DNA from: Sulfurimonas sp.
Lineage (GTDB): Bacteria > Campylobacterota > Campylobacteria > Campylobacterales > Sulfurimonadaceae
Reading direction: 5' to 3'
Length of the DNA: 64,000 nt
NCBI RefSeq assembly: GCF_041583195.1
Contig: NZ_JBFHGL010000011.1
Span: 1 to 64,000, forward strand
The notes under the pieces were generated by a model. That model ran no database searches, was not told the origin of the DNA, and was given only the letters and a program-made list of their open reading frames with translations. The position numbers and the translations under genes are program-made. Of the stretch, positions 8,734 through 16,745 are shown in pieces. Numbering within the stretch: the stretch's first letter is position 1; each line of letters starts with the position of its first letter.

Positions 8734-10722
8734 CTACCACATATATTCTTCTAGTATTTTGTAACTTAGTATTTCATTTTCTCTTAAATCTATATGTTTT
8801 AGTTCCAAGTCTATAATATAATCGTGAAAACATTTTAATATCTCTTCTCTGTCTATTGATATATGCTCGTACCCTAATATGACAAAATAATCACCGTGAA
8901 TTCTAAAGACTATTGAATCTGAGTATTTTTCATGTAAACATTCAGCTATCTCTTGTAACAAAATGTCGCCTTTATTCCAACCATGCAGTTTATTGTATTT
9001 ACTCATGTATCTTACAGATATAATATTTAAACATTTATAGTTTTGAGCACCTTCATTATTTGCGAGTATTGCATCCAAGTATTTTGCATTGTATTTTAGT
9101 GTTACAGGATCTTCAAAAAAGTAAGCCAGTCTTTTGGCCTCAATATTATCTTCTGTAAATATATTTTGATCACTTACTTCAATATCATCTAGAGTTTTAA
9201 AATACTTTACTGCACTATTAACCAAATCTGGATCGAACTGTGTTCCAGAATATTTTATTATCTCTGCTATCGCTTCATCTATAGTTTTTTTAGATTTATA
9301 TATCCTTGTAGTAGTCATCGCATCAAACGCATCCGCAATAGTCATAATCCTTGAGAGCAAAGGTATATCTCCTTGAGATATTCCATCAGGATAACCTTTA
9401 CCATCATATCTTTCATGATGATGTCTAACAATTTTTGCAATACTTTTAAAGTCAGAGACTTGACTAATCATTTCAGAACCTACAGATGCATGAAGTTTCA
9501 TCAATTCATATTCACTTTTAGAAAGTTTTTTAGGATTTAATAGTACAGATTCAGGTGTTACTAACTTTCCAATATCATGTATTAATCCTGCTTTGTATAT
9601 CTTATCTTGAATACTACCGGAAAGTCCATGGAACTTAGCAATCTCTCTTGAATATATAGCCACTCTTTTCGAATGCCCTGAAGTATATGTATCTTTTTCC
9701 TCAACAAATCTAGCAAATGTAAATATAGTCTCTTCATCATGTTTGAGTCTTGAAAAGAAAAAATAAACTATTAACAATAAAAACACTATAGTTAACAAAG
9801 AATTTATAAAAAATTGCTCTGTATTTCTTTTTTGTTGTTCATCCAAATATGTTTTTCTTAATTTCAATATAATATTTATACCATCATTGATTTCAACATC
9901 CATTTTTTTAGATAAAAATGAATTAGTTGTTAACATTGGTTTTGAAAGTATAAGCTTATAATCATCTTCAAAATCATTTGATATATTATATTTATGATCT
10001 AGCGAGTTACCCCAACACTTTTCTTCCGTAGCACAAGTTTGTCCATAGTGGTACATGGTGTATCCTTTATCATTATACAGGACCATGTCATAAAATGGTG
10101 TGTTAGTAAACTTTAATAAAAACTCTTTCATAAAGTAGTTTATTATAAGTATACCTCCAAAATTTCCATACAGATCAGTTATTGGTAATACTGCTCTTAG
10201 GGTTGGTTTGTAAGGAACTTCTACTTTTCCTCTTTCAACATTTAAATCAAGTGCACTAAACCAAACTTTTTCCAGCTCTTTTGTTTTTGAATCTTCAAAA
10301 TAATATCTGTCCGATTTATCTTGAAGATCATATCTTGATATTAAATAAGGTTCTGAATTCTCTGATCTTTTATCAACTCTTATTTTTTCTAATCCATTTT
10401 TATCAATAAAACGTAGCTGCATAAAATTTGAATTAGCTTTTGAATATGTTATAAACATATCTTCTAATAGTTGTGAGTTATTACTGTATTTCAGATAGTT
10501 TTGAAAAAGTGTAGAGTTTCTAATTGATACTAAATCATTTTCTGCATCTTTGAGAAAAGTTTTAAATATGATTTCTCTTTCTTTAACTTTATCACTAGCA
10601 TTATTAAGAGCTATTTCCTGTGTAGTATTGAAGAAATATAATTGTTGAACAAAATAATATACTACTAATGAAATACTTAAAAATATTAACAATATTAAAC
10701 TTTTTTTTCTTACCGTGTTCAT
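8734..10722 (-). CDS. Membrane sensor with HD-GYP domain and degenerate GGDEF domain
   Basis: A 662-residue inner-membrane signalling protein, probably a c-di-GMP phosphodiesterase. A membrane helix (about 9-27) is followed by a periplasmic double-Cache-type sensor (about 35-295) and a second helix (about 305-324). The cytoplasmic HD-GYP domain spans about 330-500, with the metal dyad in LIHDIGK (His382-Asp383) and the motif HHERYDGKGYPDG. The last 130 residues resemble a GGDEF domain in which the active loop has decayed to HGDYF (609-613), so cyclase activity is not expected. The sensor is closely related to that of the cyclase at 31178-33040. The gene lies downstream of the ars operon on the same strand, 127 bases away. 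Confidence 0.88.
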   Translation of the reverse strand: MNTVRKKSLILLIFLSISLVVYYFVQQLYFFNTTQEIALNNASDKVKEREIIFKTFLKDAENDLVSIRNSTLFQNYLKYSNNSQLLEDMFITYSKANSNFMQLRFIDKNGLEKIRVDKRSENSEPYLISRYDLQDKSDRYYFEDSKTKELEKVWFSALDLNVERGKVEVPYKPTLRAVLPITDLYGNFGGILIINYFMKEFLLKFTNTPFYDMVLYNDKGYTMYHYGQTCATEEKCWGNSLDHKYNISNDFEDDYKLILSKPMLTTNSFLSKKMDVEINDGINIILKLRKTYLDEQQKRNTEQFFINSLLTIVFLLLIVYFFFSRLKHDEETIFTFARFVEEKDTYTSGHSKRVAIYSREIAKFHGLSGSIQDKIYKAGLIHDIGKLVTPESVLLNPKKLSKSEYELMKLHASVGSEMISQVSDFKSIAKIVRHHHERYDGKGYPDGISQGDIPLLSRIMTIADAFDAMTTTRIYKSKKTIDEAIAEIIKYSGTQFDPDLVNSAVKYFKTLDDIEVSDQNIFTEDNIEAKRLAYFFEDPVTLKYNAKYLDAILANNEGAQNYKCLNIISVRYMSKYNKLHGWNKGDILLQEIAECLHEKYSDSIVFRIHGDYFVILGYEHISIDREEILKCFHDYIIDLELKHIDLRENEILSYKILEEYMW

Positions 10723-10849
10723 TATGTCTACCTTTTGGGTTCAACTATGATACTAAAATTGAAAATTATCCTGACTTCAAATCAAGTTCTCTTAATATTC
10801 AAATAAATTATAACATAAAACATTAGAAACCGGTAAAAAGTATATTATA

Positions 10850-11080
10850 CTAAGACATAAGCGCAATAACCTCATCAACACTTAAAACTTTACCGGTACT
10901 TACAACTTTACCATCAATTACAAGTCCAGGTGTACTTACTACCTGATACTCCATTATTTTCATCATATCATCTACTTTTTCTATTTGAGCAAACTTACCG
11001 CTTTTTGCAACTGCTTCTTTAACTACAGCTTCTAACTGATTACACTTTGCACATCCAGTTCCTAAAATCTCAATTTTCAT
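10850..11080 (-). CDS. Small thioredoxin-like (redox-active disulfide) protein
   Basis: A 76-residue thioredoxin-fold protein with the redox motif CAKC (Cys10-Cys13) after MKIEILGTG. A cis-proline loop, VVSTPGLVIDG, lies in the middle. It resembles the archaeal/bacterial MTH895/TM0996 group of glutaredoxin-like proteins, which are often encoded beside PF03773 permeases. It is the last gene of the arsR-arsC-permease operon, nine bases after the permease. It may deliver electrons to ArsC or serve the permease. This role is inferred from position. Confidence 0.82.
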   Translation of the reverse strand: MKIEILGTGCAKCNQLEAVVKEAVAKSGKFAQIEKVDDMMKIMEYQVVSTPGLVIDGKVVSTGKVLSVDEVIALMS

Positions 11081-11089
11081 ATTCTCTCC

Positions 11090-12034
11090 TTATAAAATTA
11101 TATTAAACAAATAGCCTATAGCTATTATCCCGCTTCCGACAATACTAAAAAATATAGCTATCAATCTAAGTGAGATTATCTTTTTTAGTATCAAAGCTTC
11201 CGGCAAACTAAGTGCCGTAACCGCCATCATAAAACTTAGAGCTGTCCCTAAAAGCATCCCTTTGGATGTAAGAACCTCTACTAGCGGCATAACACCTGCT
11301 GCATTAGAATACATCGGTATACCCATTAATACTGCAATTATAACGGCAAATGGATTACCCTCTCCCGTATAGCTAGCTATAAAATCAGTAGGTATATAAC
11401 CATGTATCCAAGCCCCTACTCCAACTCCTACCATCACATATATATAGATCTTTTTAAATATATCTAGAGTATAACTCCAAGCTTCTTTGCATCTCTCTTT
11501 AAAAGATAACCTTACCAAGTCAGCTTCAAGTTCACCCTCAATCGGTTTTACATCTAAAAGCACCTCTTTCTCCATATCCATTTTTCCAATTAGGTATCCG
11601 CCAAGTATTGCTACACTAAGACCAAATGCTATGTATAAAAGAGTGATTTCCCAACCAAATATACCAAACAGCATAGCAATTGCTATTTCATTATTCATAG
11701 GTGCAGATATTAGATAACTAAATGTTACTCCTATGGGAATTCTAGCCTGTATAAAACCCAAAAACAGAGGAATTGCAGAACATGAACAAAAAGGTGTTAC
11801 AACACCAAAAAGTGAAGCTGCCACATGTCCGTAAAATGCTGACTTGCCTTGCAGGTGAGCACGTACATATTCAGTATTTACCCATGTTCGCAAGAATGAC
11901 ACTGCAAATATAATAGTGATCAGTAAAAACCATATCTTTATAGTATCGTATATAAAAAAATGCAGAGCATCTGCTAACTTGCCTTGTATATTTAAAAATT
12001 CAAAGACAAAGCTACGGGATAATTCATGCCACAT
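11090..12034 (-). CDS. ArsP-like permease (PF03773/DUF318)
   Basis: A 314-residue polytopic inner-membrane permease with about eight hydrophobic helices. The motif TPFCSCSAIPLFLGF and the later GIPMYSNAAGVMPLVEVL are hallmarks of PF03773. Campylobacter jejuni ArsP in this family exports trivalent organoarsenicals, and other members have different or unknown cargo, so arsenic export here is likely but not certain. A cytoplasmic loop (about 150-185) lies between the two halves. The gene abuts arsC with no gap and is followed by the thioredoxin-like gene, so all four minus-strand genes form one operon. Confidence 0.82.
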   Translation of the reverse strand: MWHELSRSFVFEFLNIQGKLADALHFFIYDTIKIWFLLITIIFAVSFLRTWVNTEYVRAHLQGKSAFYGHVAASLFGVVTPFCSCSAIPLFLGFIQARIPIGVTFSYLISAPMNNEIAIAMLFGIFGWEITLLYIAFGLSVAILGGYLIGKMDMEKEVLLDVKPIEGELEADLVRLSFKERCKEAWSYTLDIFKKIYIYVMVGVGVGAWIHGYIPTDFIASYTGEGNPFAVIIAVLMGIPMYSNAAGVMPLVEVLTSKGMLLGTALSFMMAVTALSLPEALILKKIISLRLIAIFFSIVGSGIIAIGYLFNIIL

Positions 12035-12439
12035 CTAGCAAAGTTCCTCTTTTATTACAGGTAATAGTTCTTTTTCTATCAAATCAAGTGTTATCGCGTA
12101 TTCTTCTACTGCTTTTCCACTAGGATCATCAAAACCTACATGTATAGTTTTGACTGCTTTTGGAAACATAGGACATGTCTCTTTTGCATGATCACATACA
12201 GTTACTATCAGATCAAACGGAGTATCAAGCACAGTCTCGATCACTTTAGAGTGATAATCATCTCTCCAGTAACCTTTCTCTTTTAAAAGTGCTTCTGCAT
12301 TTGGATTAACAGCTCCACTGGCTTTTACACCTGAACTTTGAGCTTCTACACACTCTCCAAGTTTTGAATTAATTAAAGCTTCTGCCATAATAGAGCGGCA
12401 ACTATTTCCTGTACATAAGATTAGTACGTTTTTTTTCAT
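12035..12439 (-). CDS. arsC: Arsenate reductase, thioredoxin-coupled ArsC
   Basis: Reduces arsenate to arsenite, which the efflux pump can export. The 134-residue protein has the low-molecular-weight phosphatase fold. The P-loop CTGNSCRS holds Cys9 and the nucleophile Cys14, and the redox relay pair Cys82/Cys89 lies in CDHAKETC, the arrangement of Staphylococcus aureus ArsC. This makes it the thioredoxin-dependent class rather than the glutaredoxin-dependent E. coli type. It overlaps arsR by four bases and abuts the permease gene. The small CAKC protein at the end of the operon is a candidate electron donor. Confidence 0.94.
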   Translation of the reverse strand: MKKNVLILCTGNSCRSIMAEALINSKLGECVEAQSSGVKASGAVNPNAEALLKEKGYWRDDYHSKVIETVLDTPFDLIVTVCDHAKETCPMFPKAVKTIHVGFDDPSGKAVEEYAITLDLIEKELLPVIKEELC

Positions 12440-12759
12440 ATTTTACATTCTCCACTTTCTGATATTTTTTTTAGTTTTGGTAAGTTTATATCAAGATGTC
12501 TGATCTCCTCTATAGCTTCACTTCGAAACCTGTCAAGCGGACTTCGTATAGAATAATAAGCCCACGTCCCTTTTCTGTCAACTCTTATAAAACCTGCTTC
12601 TTTTAATAGTTTAAGATGGCGTGATAGGCGTGATTGAATCATATTAAGAGAGTTTTGAAGATCACAAACACAACACTGTCCGTTCTCATCTAAGAATCTA
12701 AGTATTAAAACTCTTGTTTCATCATTTAAAGCCGATACACTTTTTAAAAATATATCCAA
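12436..12759 (-). CDS. arsR: ArsR-family arsenic-responsive repressor
   Basis: A 107-residue winged-helix repressor of the ArsR/SmtB family. The CxC pair in CCVCDLQ (near residue 30) corresponds to the arsenite-sensing CVCDL motif of E. coli ArsR. The recognition helix is SRLSRHLKLLKEAGFI, and the wing is VDRKGTWAYYSI. It heads the minus-strand operon and is divergent from arsB. The palindrome at 12803-12824 between the two is its probable operator, so arsenite should release both transcripts. A good AAGGAG site precedes the ATG. Confidence 0.92.
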   Translation of the reverse strand: MDIFLKSVSALNDETRVLILRFLDENGQCCVCDLQNSLNMIQSRLSRHLKLLKEAGFIRVDRKGTWAYYSIRSPLDRFRSEAIEEIRHLDINLPKLKKISESGECKI

Positions 12760-12802
12760 AGCAACTCCTTTTGTTCATAAAAGTCTAACATAAAAACAGA
12801 TA

Positions 12803-12824
12803 TATATCAATATATCTTGATATA
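12803..12824. promoter_or_regulatory. Probable ArsR operator
   Basis: A perfect inverted repeat, TATATCAA-N6-TTGATATA, lies in the 117-base space between arsR and arsB. The ATCAA-N6-TTGAT core matches the usual ArsR-type operator shape. It overlaps a plus-strand TATAAT box at 12821-12826, the likely arsB -10, and sits upstream of arsR, so one bound dimer could silence both directions. Confidence 0.75.
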
Positions 12825-12876
12825 ATGATTTTATTTTGCTATAGTTTCTAAAATGATCTTAATTCGGAGTAATTCT

Positions 12877-14139
12877 ATGACCCTTGCAATAGCTGTATTT
12901 TTAATAACCTTAGTATTTGTAATTTGGCAACCTAAAGGTCTTCAAATAGGAACAACAGCTGTTGTCGGTGCAATAATTGCATTGCTTGTAGGAGTGGTTA
13001 ATTTCACAGATGTATTTACTGTAATTGACATCGTATGGGATGCAACGTTAGCATTTATAGGTATTATAATTATCTCAATGATCTTAGATGAGATAGGCTT
13101 TTTTGAATACTCAGCTATTAAAATGGCAAAACTGAGCGGTGGAAGTGGAAATAAGATGTTTGTGTATATCTTGCTTCTTGGTGCTTTAGTTGCGGCATTT
13201 TTTGCCAATGATGGAGCTGCATTGATTCTAACACCTATTCTTCTAGCTAAGATGAAATATTTAAAGATGAATCCTCTGGCTATTTTTGCTTTTTTAATGG
13301 CAGGAGGTTTTATAGGAGACAGTGCATCAAATCCTTTAGTTATCTCAAACCTTACAAATATAGTAACGGTTGGATATTTTGACATAGGTTTTGTCGAGTA
13401 TGCGAAAAATATGTTTTTACCAAACCTATTAAGTATATTTGCTTCGATCATAGTCCTTTGGATCTACTTCCGCAAAGATATTCCTCTTAAAGTAGATGTA
13501 TCTACTCTTCCTGAGGCAACTTCAGTAATTAAAAATCATACAATGTTTAAATTTTCATGGTTTTTTCTTGGGCTTTTAATGGCAGGATATTTTATTGGAG
13601 ATTTCTATAATCTACCTGTTTCTGTTTTTGCTCTTGGTGGTGCATTGGTATTTTTACTTATTGCAAACAAATATAAAGCTGTAAAACCTATCATGACGAT
13701 CAAAGCTGCACCTTGGCAGGTTGTTTGGTTTAGTATTGGACTTTATGTAGTAGTATACGGTCTTAAAAACGCAGGCTTTACAGATGTAATAGCTTCTTGG
13801 ATAACTACATTAAATAGCTATGGAAATACTACAGCTATTATTGGAACAGGTTTTTTATCTGCATTTATAAGTTCTGTTATGAATAATATGCCAACTATCA
13901 TGATTATGGATATTGCAATTGACAAAGTTGGTTACGTAGGTAATGAAGCTCTTGTATATGCCAACATATTAGGTTCAAATCTAGGTCCTAAAATGACACC
14001 TATAGGTTCACTAGCTACTCTTCTTTGGCTGCATGTACTGGCAAAAAAAGGTGTAAAAATAACTTGGGGTGAATACATGAAGGTAGGTCTTGTTGTAACT
14101 CCTCCGGTACTTCTTATAGCACTACTTGGTTTAATTTAA
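12877..14139 (+). CDS. arsB: Arsenite efflux pump ArsB (ion transporter superfamily)
   Basis: An inner-membrane arsenite/antimonite exporter of about 420 residues with 11-12 hydrophobic helices. Recognisable stretches include GIIIISMILDEIGFFEY, the half-repeat FFANDGAALILTPI, and the second half-repeat SSVMNNMPTIMIMDIA followed by LGSNLGPKMTPIGSLATLLW. These are typical of ArsB rather than Acr3. I chose the ATG at 12877 because GGAG lies seven bases before it. An in-frame ATG at 12853 lacks a ribosome site and would add eight polar residues. It is transcribed divergently from arsR and should be derepressed together with it. Confidence 0.92.
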   Translation: MTLAIAVFLITLVFVIWQPKGLQIGTTAVVGAIIALLVGVVNFTDVFTVIDIVWDATLAFIGIIIISMILDEIGFFEYSAIKMAKLSGGSGNKMFVYILLLGALVAAFFANDGAALILTPILLAKMKYLKMNPLAIFAFLMAGGFIGDSASNPLVISNLTNIVTVGYFDIGFVEYAKNMFLPNLLSIFASIIVLWIYFRKDIPLKVDVSTLPEATSVIKNHTMFKFSWFFLGLLMAGYFIGDFYNLPVSVFALGGALVFLLIANKYKAVKPIMTIKAAPWQVVWFSIGLYVVVYGLKNAGFTDVIASWITTLNSYGNTTAIIGTGFLSAFISSVMNNMPTIMIMDIAIDKVGYVGNEALVYANILGSNLGPKMTPIGSLATLLWLHVLAKKGVKITWGEYMKVGLVVTPPVLLIALLGLI

Positions 14140-14207
14140 AGCAGTTATGTAATTAGTTAATTTATATATAATGGTATAATTACTAATACTAGCTAAAAAG
14201 GGGTTTA

Positions 14208-15869
14208 GTGTTTAGTTTTAGTAAAATAAAAAATATTGTACTAGTAATTATAATTACATTAATAACGCCTATTATTTTAGGTACTGTTCTAAACTCAATT
14301 GTATCTGAACGTTTTATAAGTATACCTCTACACTCTGTAATAGAAACTTCAGGTGGGATCATAGCGATTGTAATATCTATGATCTTTTATGTAAAATCAT
14401 CTAAAGAGCATATATTAAACCACTTCAACTTTTCAACTACGGCACTTTTAGCTATGGGAATCATAGATATATTTCATGCTTCTGTAATGCCTGGTAAAAT
14501 GTTTGTATGGCTGCATTCTACCGCCGTGTTTTTTGGTGGTCTGTTTTTTATAAGTGTATGGCTTAAAAATGTACAAGTATCAAGAAAAGTATATATATCT
14601 ATACCTGTTTTATTCATAGTATTTCCCATAATATTTTCTCTATTATCAATATATTTTCATGAGCTGATTCCACCAATGCTTAATGATGACAACTCGTTCA
14701 CAACAGCAGCAAATTTTCTAAATATCATTGGCGGAATAGGTTTTTTTATAGCATCTGTAAAGTTTATATCCAACTACATGAAAACAAACAACTTGGATGA
14801 ACTGCTATTTGCGGGACATACTATGCTGTTTGGCATTGCAGGTGTTTTATTTTTATCTTCTGTAGTATGGGATGCTCAATGGTGGTTATGGCATATTTTA
14901 AGATTATTAGCATATATAATCGCATTTTACTTTTTATATAAAGAGTATAAAGATGAGATAGAAATAGTAGAAAAAACAAATGTAGAGCTAGAAATTGCAA
15001 ATGATAAAATCGTAGAATATCTTGATATTGTTGATAAAAATGTAATTACCTCAACTACCGATACTAAAGGTGTTATTATAAAAGCTAGTCAGGCATTTTG
15101 TGATATAAGCGGATATTCCAAAGATGAACTTATTGGAAAACATCACAATATAGTAAGACATCCTGATATGCCTAAAGAGTTGTATAAAGAGCTATGGAGT
15201 TATATAAAAAATGGTAAGCAATGGTCTGGGGAGATCTTGAACAGAAGAAAAAACGGAAGTTCATATTGGGTAGAGACAACAATCACACCTCAGTATGATA
15301 AGAATAACAATCTTATCAGTTTTACTTCTATTAGACATGATATTACCGATAAAAAAAATATTGAGATCTTGTCAATCACTGATGAACTAACCAACCTATA
15401 TAATAGAAGATTCTTTAATAAAACAATAGAAAAAGAGATAAACAGAGCCAGACGTGACGGCAAGTTTTTAAGTTTTATGATTTTGGATGTAGATCACTTC
15501 AAACTATACAATGACACATATGGTCATATATATGGAGATACCGTACTCAAAAAAATAGGTGAAGTTTTATCTACAAATACAAAAAGAACAAGTGACTATG
15601 CTTTTAGACTAGGTGGAGAAGAATTTGGAATAATTTTTTCAGGTGTAAATAAAGAGTGTTCATTTGAATTTGCCAAAAAAATAATAAAAGAGATAGAGGA
15701 ACTTAAAATACCACATGAAAAAAATTCTGCTAGCAAATATGTTACTGCTTCTGCGGGATTAATTGTTAAAAAAGATGAGTCACTAAAAGATTCTGATAAC
15801 ATATATGCATCCGCTGATCAGCTACTATATGAAGCTAAAGAGAGTGGTAGAAACAAAGTTATTATATAA
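14208..15869 (+). CDS. Diguanylate cyclase with seven- to eight-helix membrane sensor and Aer-like PAS
   Basis: A 553-residue c-di-GMP synthase. Residues 1-245 contain about seven or eight membrane helices resembling MASE-type integral sensors (FHASVMPGKMFVWLHSTAVFF). A PAS domain follows (about 270-382), with RHPDMPKELY (317 onward) and NRRKNGSSYWV. It closely matches the FAD-binding PAS of the Aer redox receptor. The GGDEF domain (about 385-553) has an intact GGEEF (469-473) and an inhibitory site RTSD (460-463) five residues upstream. So it should be active, feedback-inhibited and possibly redox-controlled. The start is a GTG preceded by AAAGGGG. A TATAAT box lies at 14175-14180. Confidence 0.9.
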   Translation: MFSFSKIKNIVLVIIITLITPIILGTVLNSIVSERFISIPLHSVIETSGGIIAIVISMIFYVKSSKEHILNHFNFSTTALLAMGIIDIFHASVMPGKMFVWLHSTAVFFGGLFFISVWLKNVQVSRKVYISIPVLFIVFPIIFSLLSIYFHELIPPMLNDDNSFTTAANFLNIIGGIGFFIASVKFISNYMKTNNLDELLFAGHTMLFGIAGVLFLSSVVWDAQWWLWHILRLLAYIIAFYFLYKEYKDEIEIVEKTNVELEIANDKIVEYLDIVDKNVITSTTDTKGVIIKASQAFCDISGYSKDELIGKHHNIVRHPDMPKELYKELWSYIKNGKQWSGEILNRRKNGSSYWVETTITPQYDKNNNLISFTSIRHDITDKKNIEILSITDELTNLYNRRFFNKTIEKEINRARRDGKFLSFMILDVDHFKLYNDTYGHIYGDTVLKKIGEVLSTNTKRTSDYAFRLGGEEFGIIFSGVNKECSFEFAKKIIKEIEELKIPHEKNSASKYVTASAGLIVKKDESLKDSDNIYASADQLLYEAKESGRNKVII

Positions 15870-15883
15870 ATTGTTACGATAAT

Positions 15884-15900
15884 TATCACAAAGTGTGATA
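15884..15900. promoter_or_regulatory. Palindrome TATCACA-AAG-TGTGATA upstream of a response regulator
   Basis: A perfect 7-3-7 inverted repeat just upstream of the probable -35 box (15916) of the following response regulator. A related half-site, TATCACAAAG, lies at 15956-15965, downstream of the -10. Similar sequences precede the cyclase at 36768 and the DUF4395 gene at 43544. A dimeric regulator site is likely, but its protein is unknown. Confidence 0.55.
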
Positions 15901-15915
15901 TTTTTTAATTTATCT

Positions 15916-15944
15916 TTGCTATATGTATAAAATTGTATTATAAT
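15916..15944 (+). promoter_or_regulatory. Probable promoter of the 15993 response regulator
   Basis: TTGCTA at 15916-15921 and TATAAT at 15939-15944 are 17 bases apart, and the start codon follows 48 bases later. The promoter is flanked by the TATCACA palindrome upstream and a half-site downstream. Confidence 0.6.
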
Positions 15945-15992
15945 AACATCTTATTTATCACAAAGTAGTTACATTTTATATTAGGGAAGATA

Positions 15993-16745
15993 ATGACACA
16001 ACCAGTAGATATTATTATTGTTGAAGACGACGAGATAACAGCCTTAAATCTCAGTATGTCGTTACAAAAACACGGTTATAACGTGGTAGCAGTTTGTTCT
16101 AACGTAACAGATGCAAAAAATAAAATTTCTACTAATATACCAAATTTAGCAATTATTGACATATCTCTCCAAGATATATCCGATGGGATTGAGTTAGCTA
16201 CGTTTATTAAACAACAATATAATATTCCATTTATATACCTAACATCTCACAGCGATGATGATATTATATCTCAAGCTAAAATCACAGAACCTTACGGATA
16301 TATCGTAAAACCGTTTGATCCAAGCTCACTTCATGCGACTATTCAGATGGCTTTATTTAAATTTGATGTTGAAAATTCTAGAAAAGATGATCTAAGCTCA
16401 CTTAAAATGGATAAGCTAAATCTTGAAAAACTTTTATATTCTAAAAGAGCTTCAGATGAACCTATTGTTCCTTTTGGAAGTGATTATCATCTTGATATAT
16501 CTATATGTGAAACTTTTTACAAGGGTAAAAAGATCAAACTGACAAAAAAAGAGAATGCTTTTTTACGTCTACTTGTAGCTCAACTTGGTCAGGTTGTTAC
16601 GTTTGAGCAAGCAAGAGATTATGTTTGGGATGAGAGCGGAGCAACTGAAAACAGTGTGAGAACACTGGTATGGAGACTTAGAAACAAACTTGAGACAGAT
16701 ATTATAAAAAATGCCTCAGGTATAGGTTATTTTATAGAAGAATAA
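15993..16745 (+). CDS. Response regulator, receiver plus OmpR-type winged helix
   Basis: A 250-residue transcription factor. The receiver (about 4-125) has the acidic pocket VEDDE, phosphoacceptor Asp56 in LAIIDISLQ, a conserved threonine in YLTSH and lysine in IVKPF. An unusually long linker (about 126-160) leads to a winged-helix domain (about 165-250) with KLTKKENAFLRLL and SVRTLVWRLRNKL. A GGGA site precedes the ATG. Its stop abuts that of the hybrid kinase encoded on the other strand, which is the obvious candidate partner, though convergent arrangement gives no operon link. Confidence 0.88.
   Translation: MTQPVDIIIVEDDEITALNLSMSLQKHGYNVVAVCSNVTDAKNKISTNIPNLAIIDISLQDISDGIELATFIKQQYNIPFIYLTSHSDDDIISQAKITEPYGYIVKPFDPSSLHATIQMALFKFDVENSRKDDLSSLKMDKLNLEKLLYSKRASDEPIVPFGSDYHLDISICETFYKGKKIKLTKKENAFLRLLVAQLGQVVTFEQARDYVWDESGATENSVRTLVWRLRNKLETDIIKNASGIGYFIEE

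Noticed and set aside
12942-13451. 169-codon open frame opposite arsB
   Set aside because: The translation mirrors the antisense of a hydrophobic gene and resembles no family.
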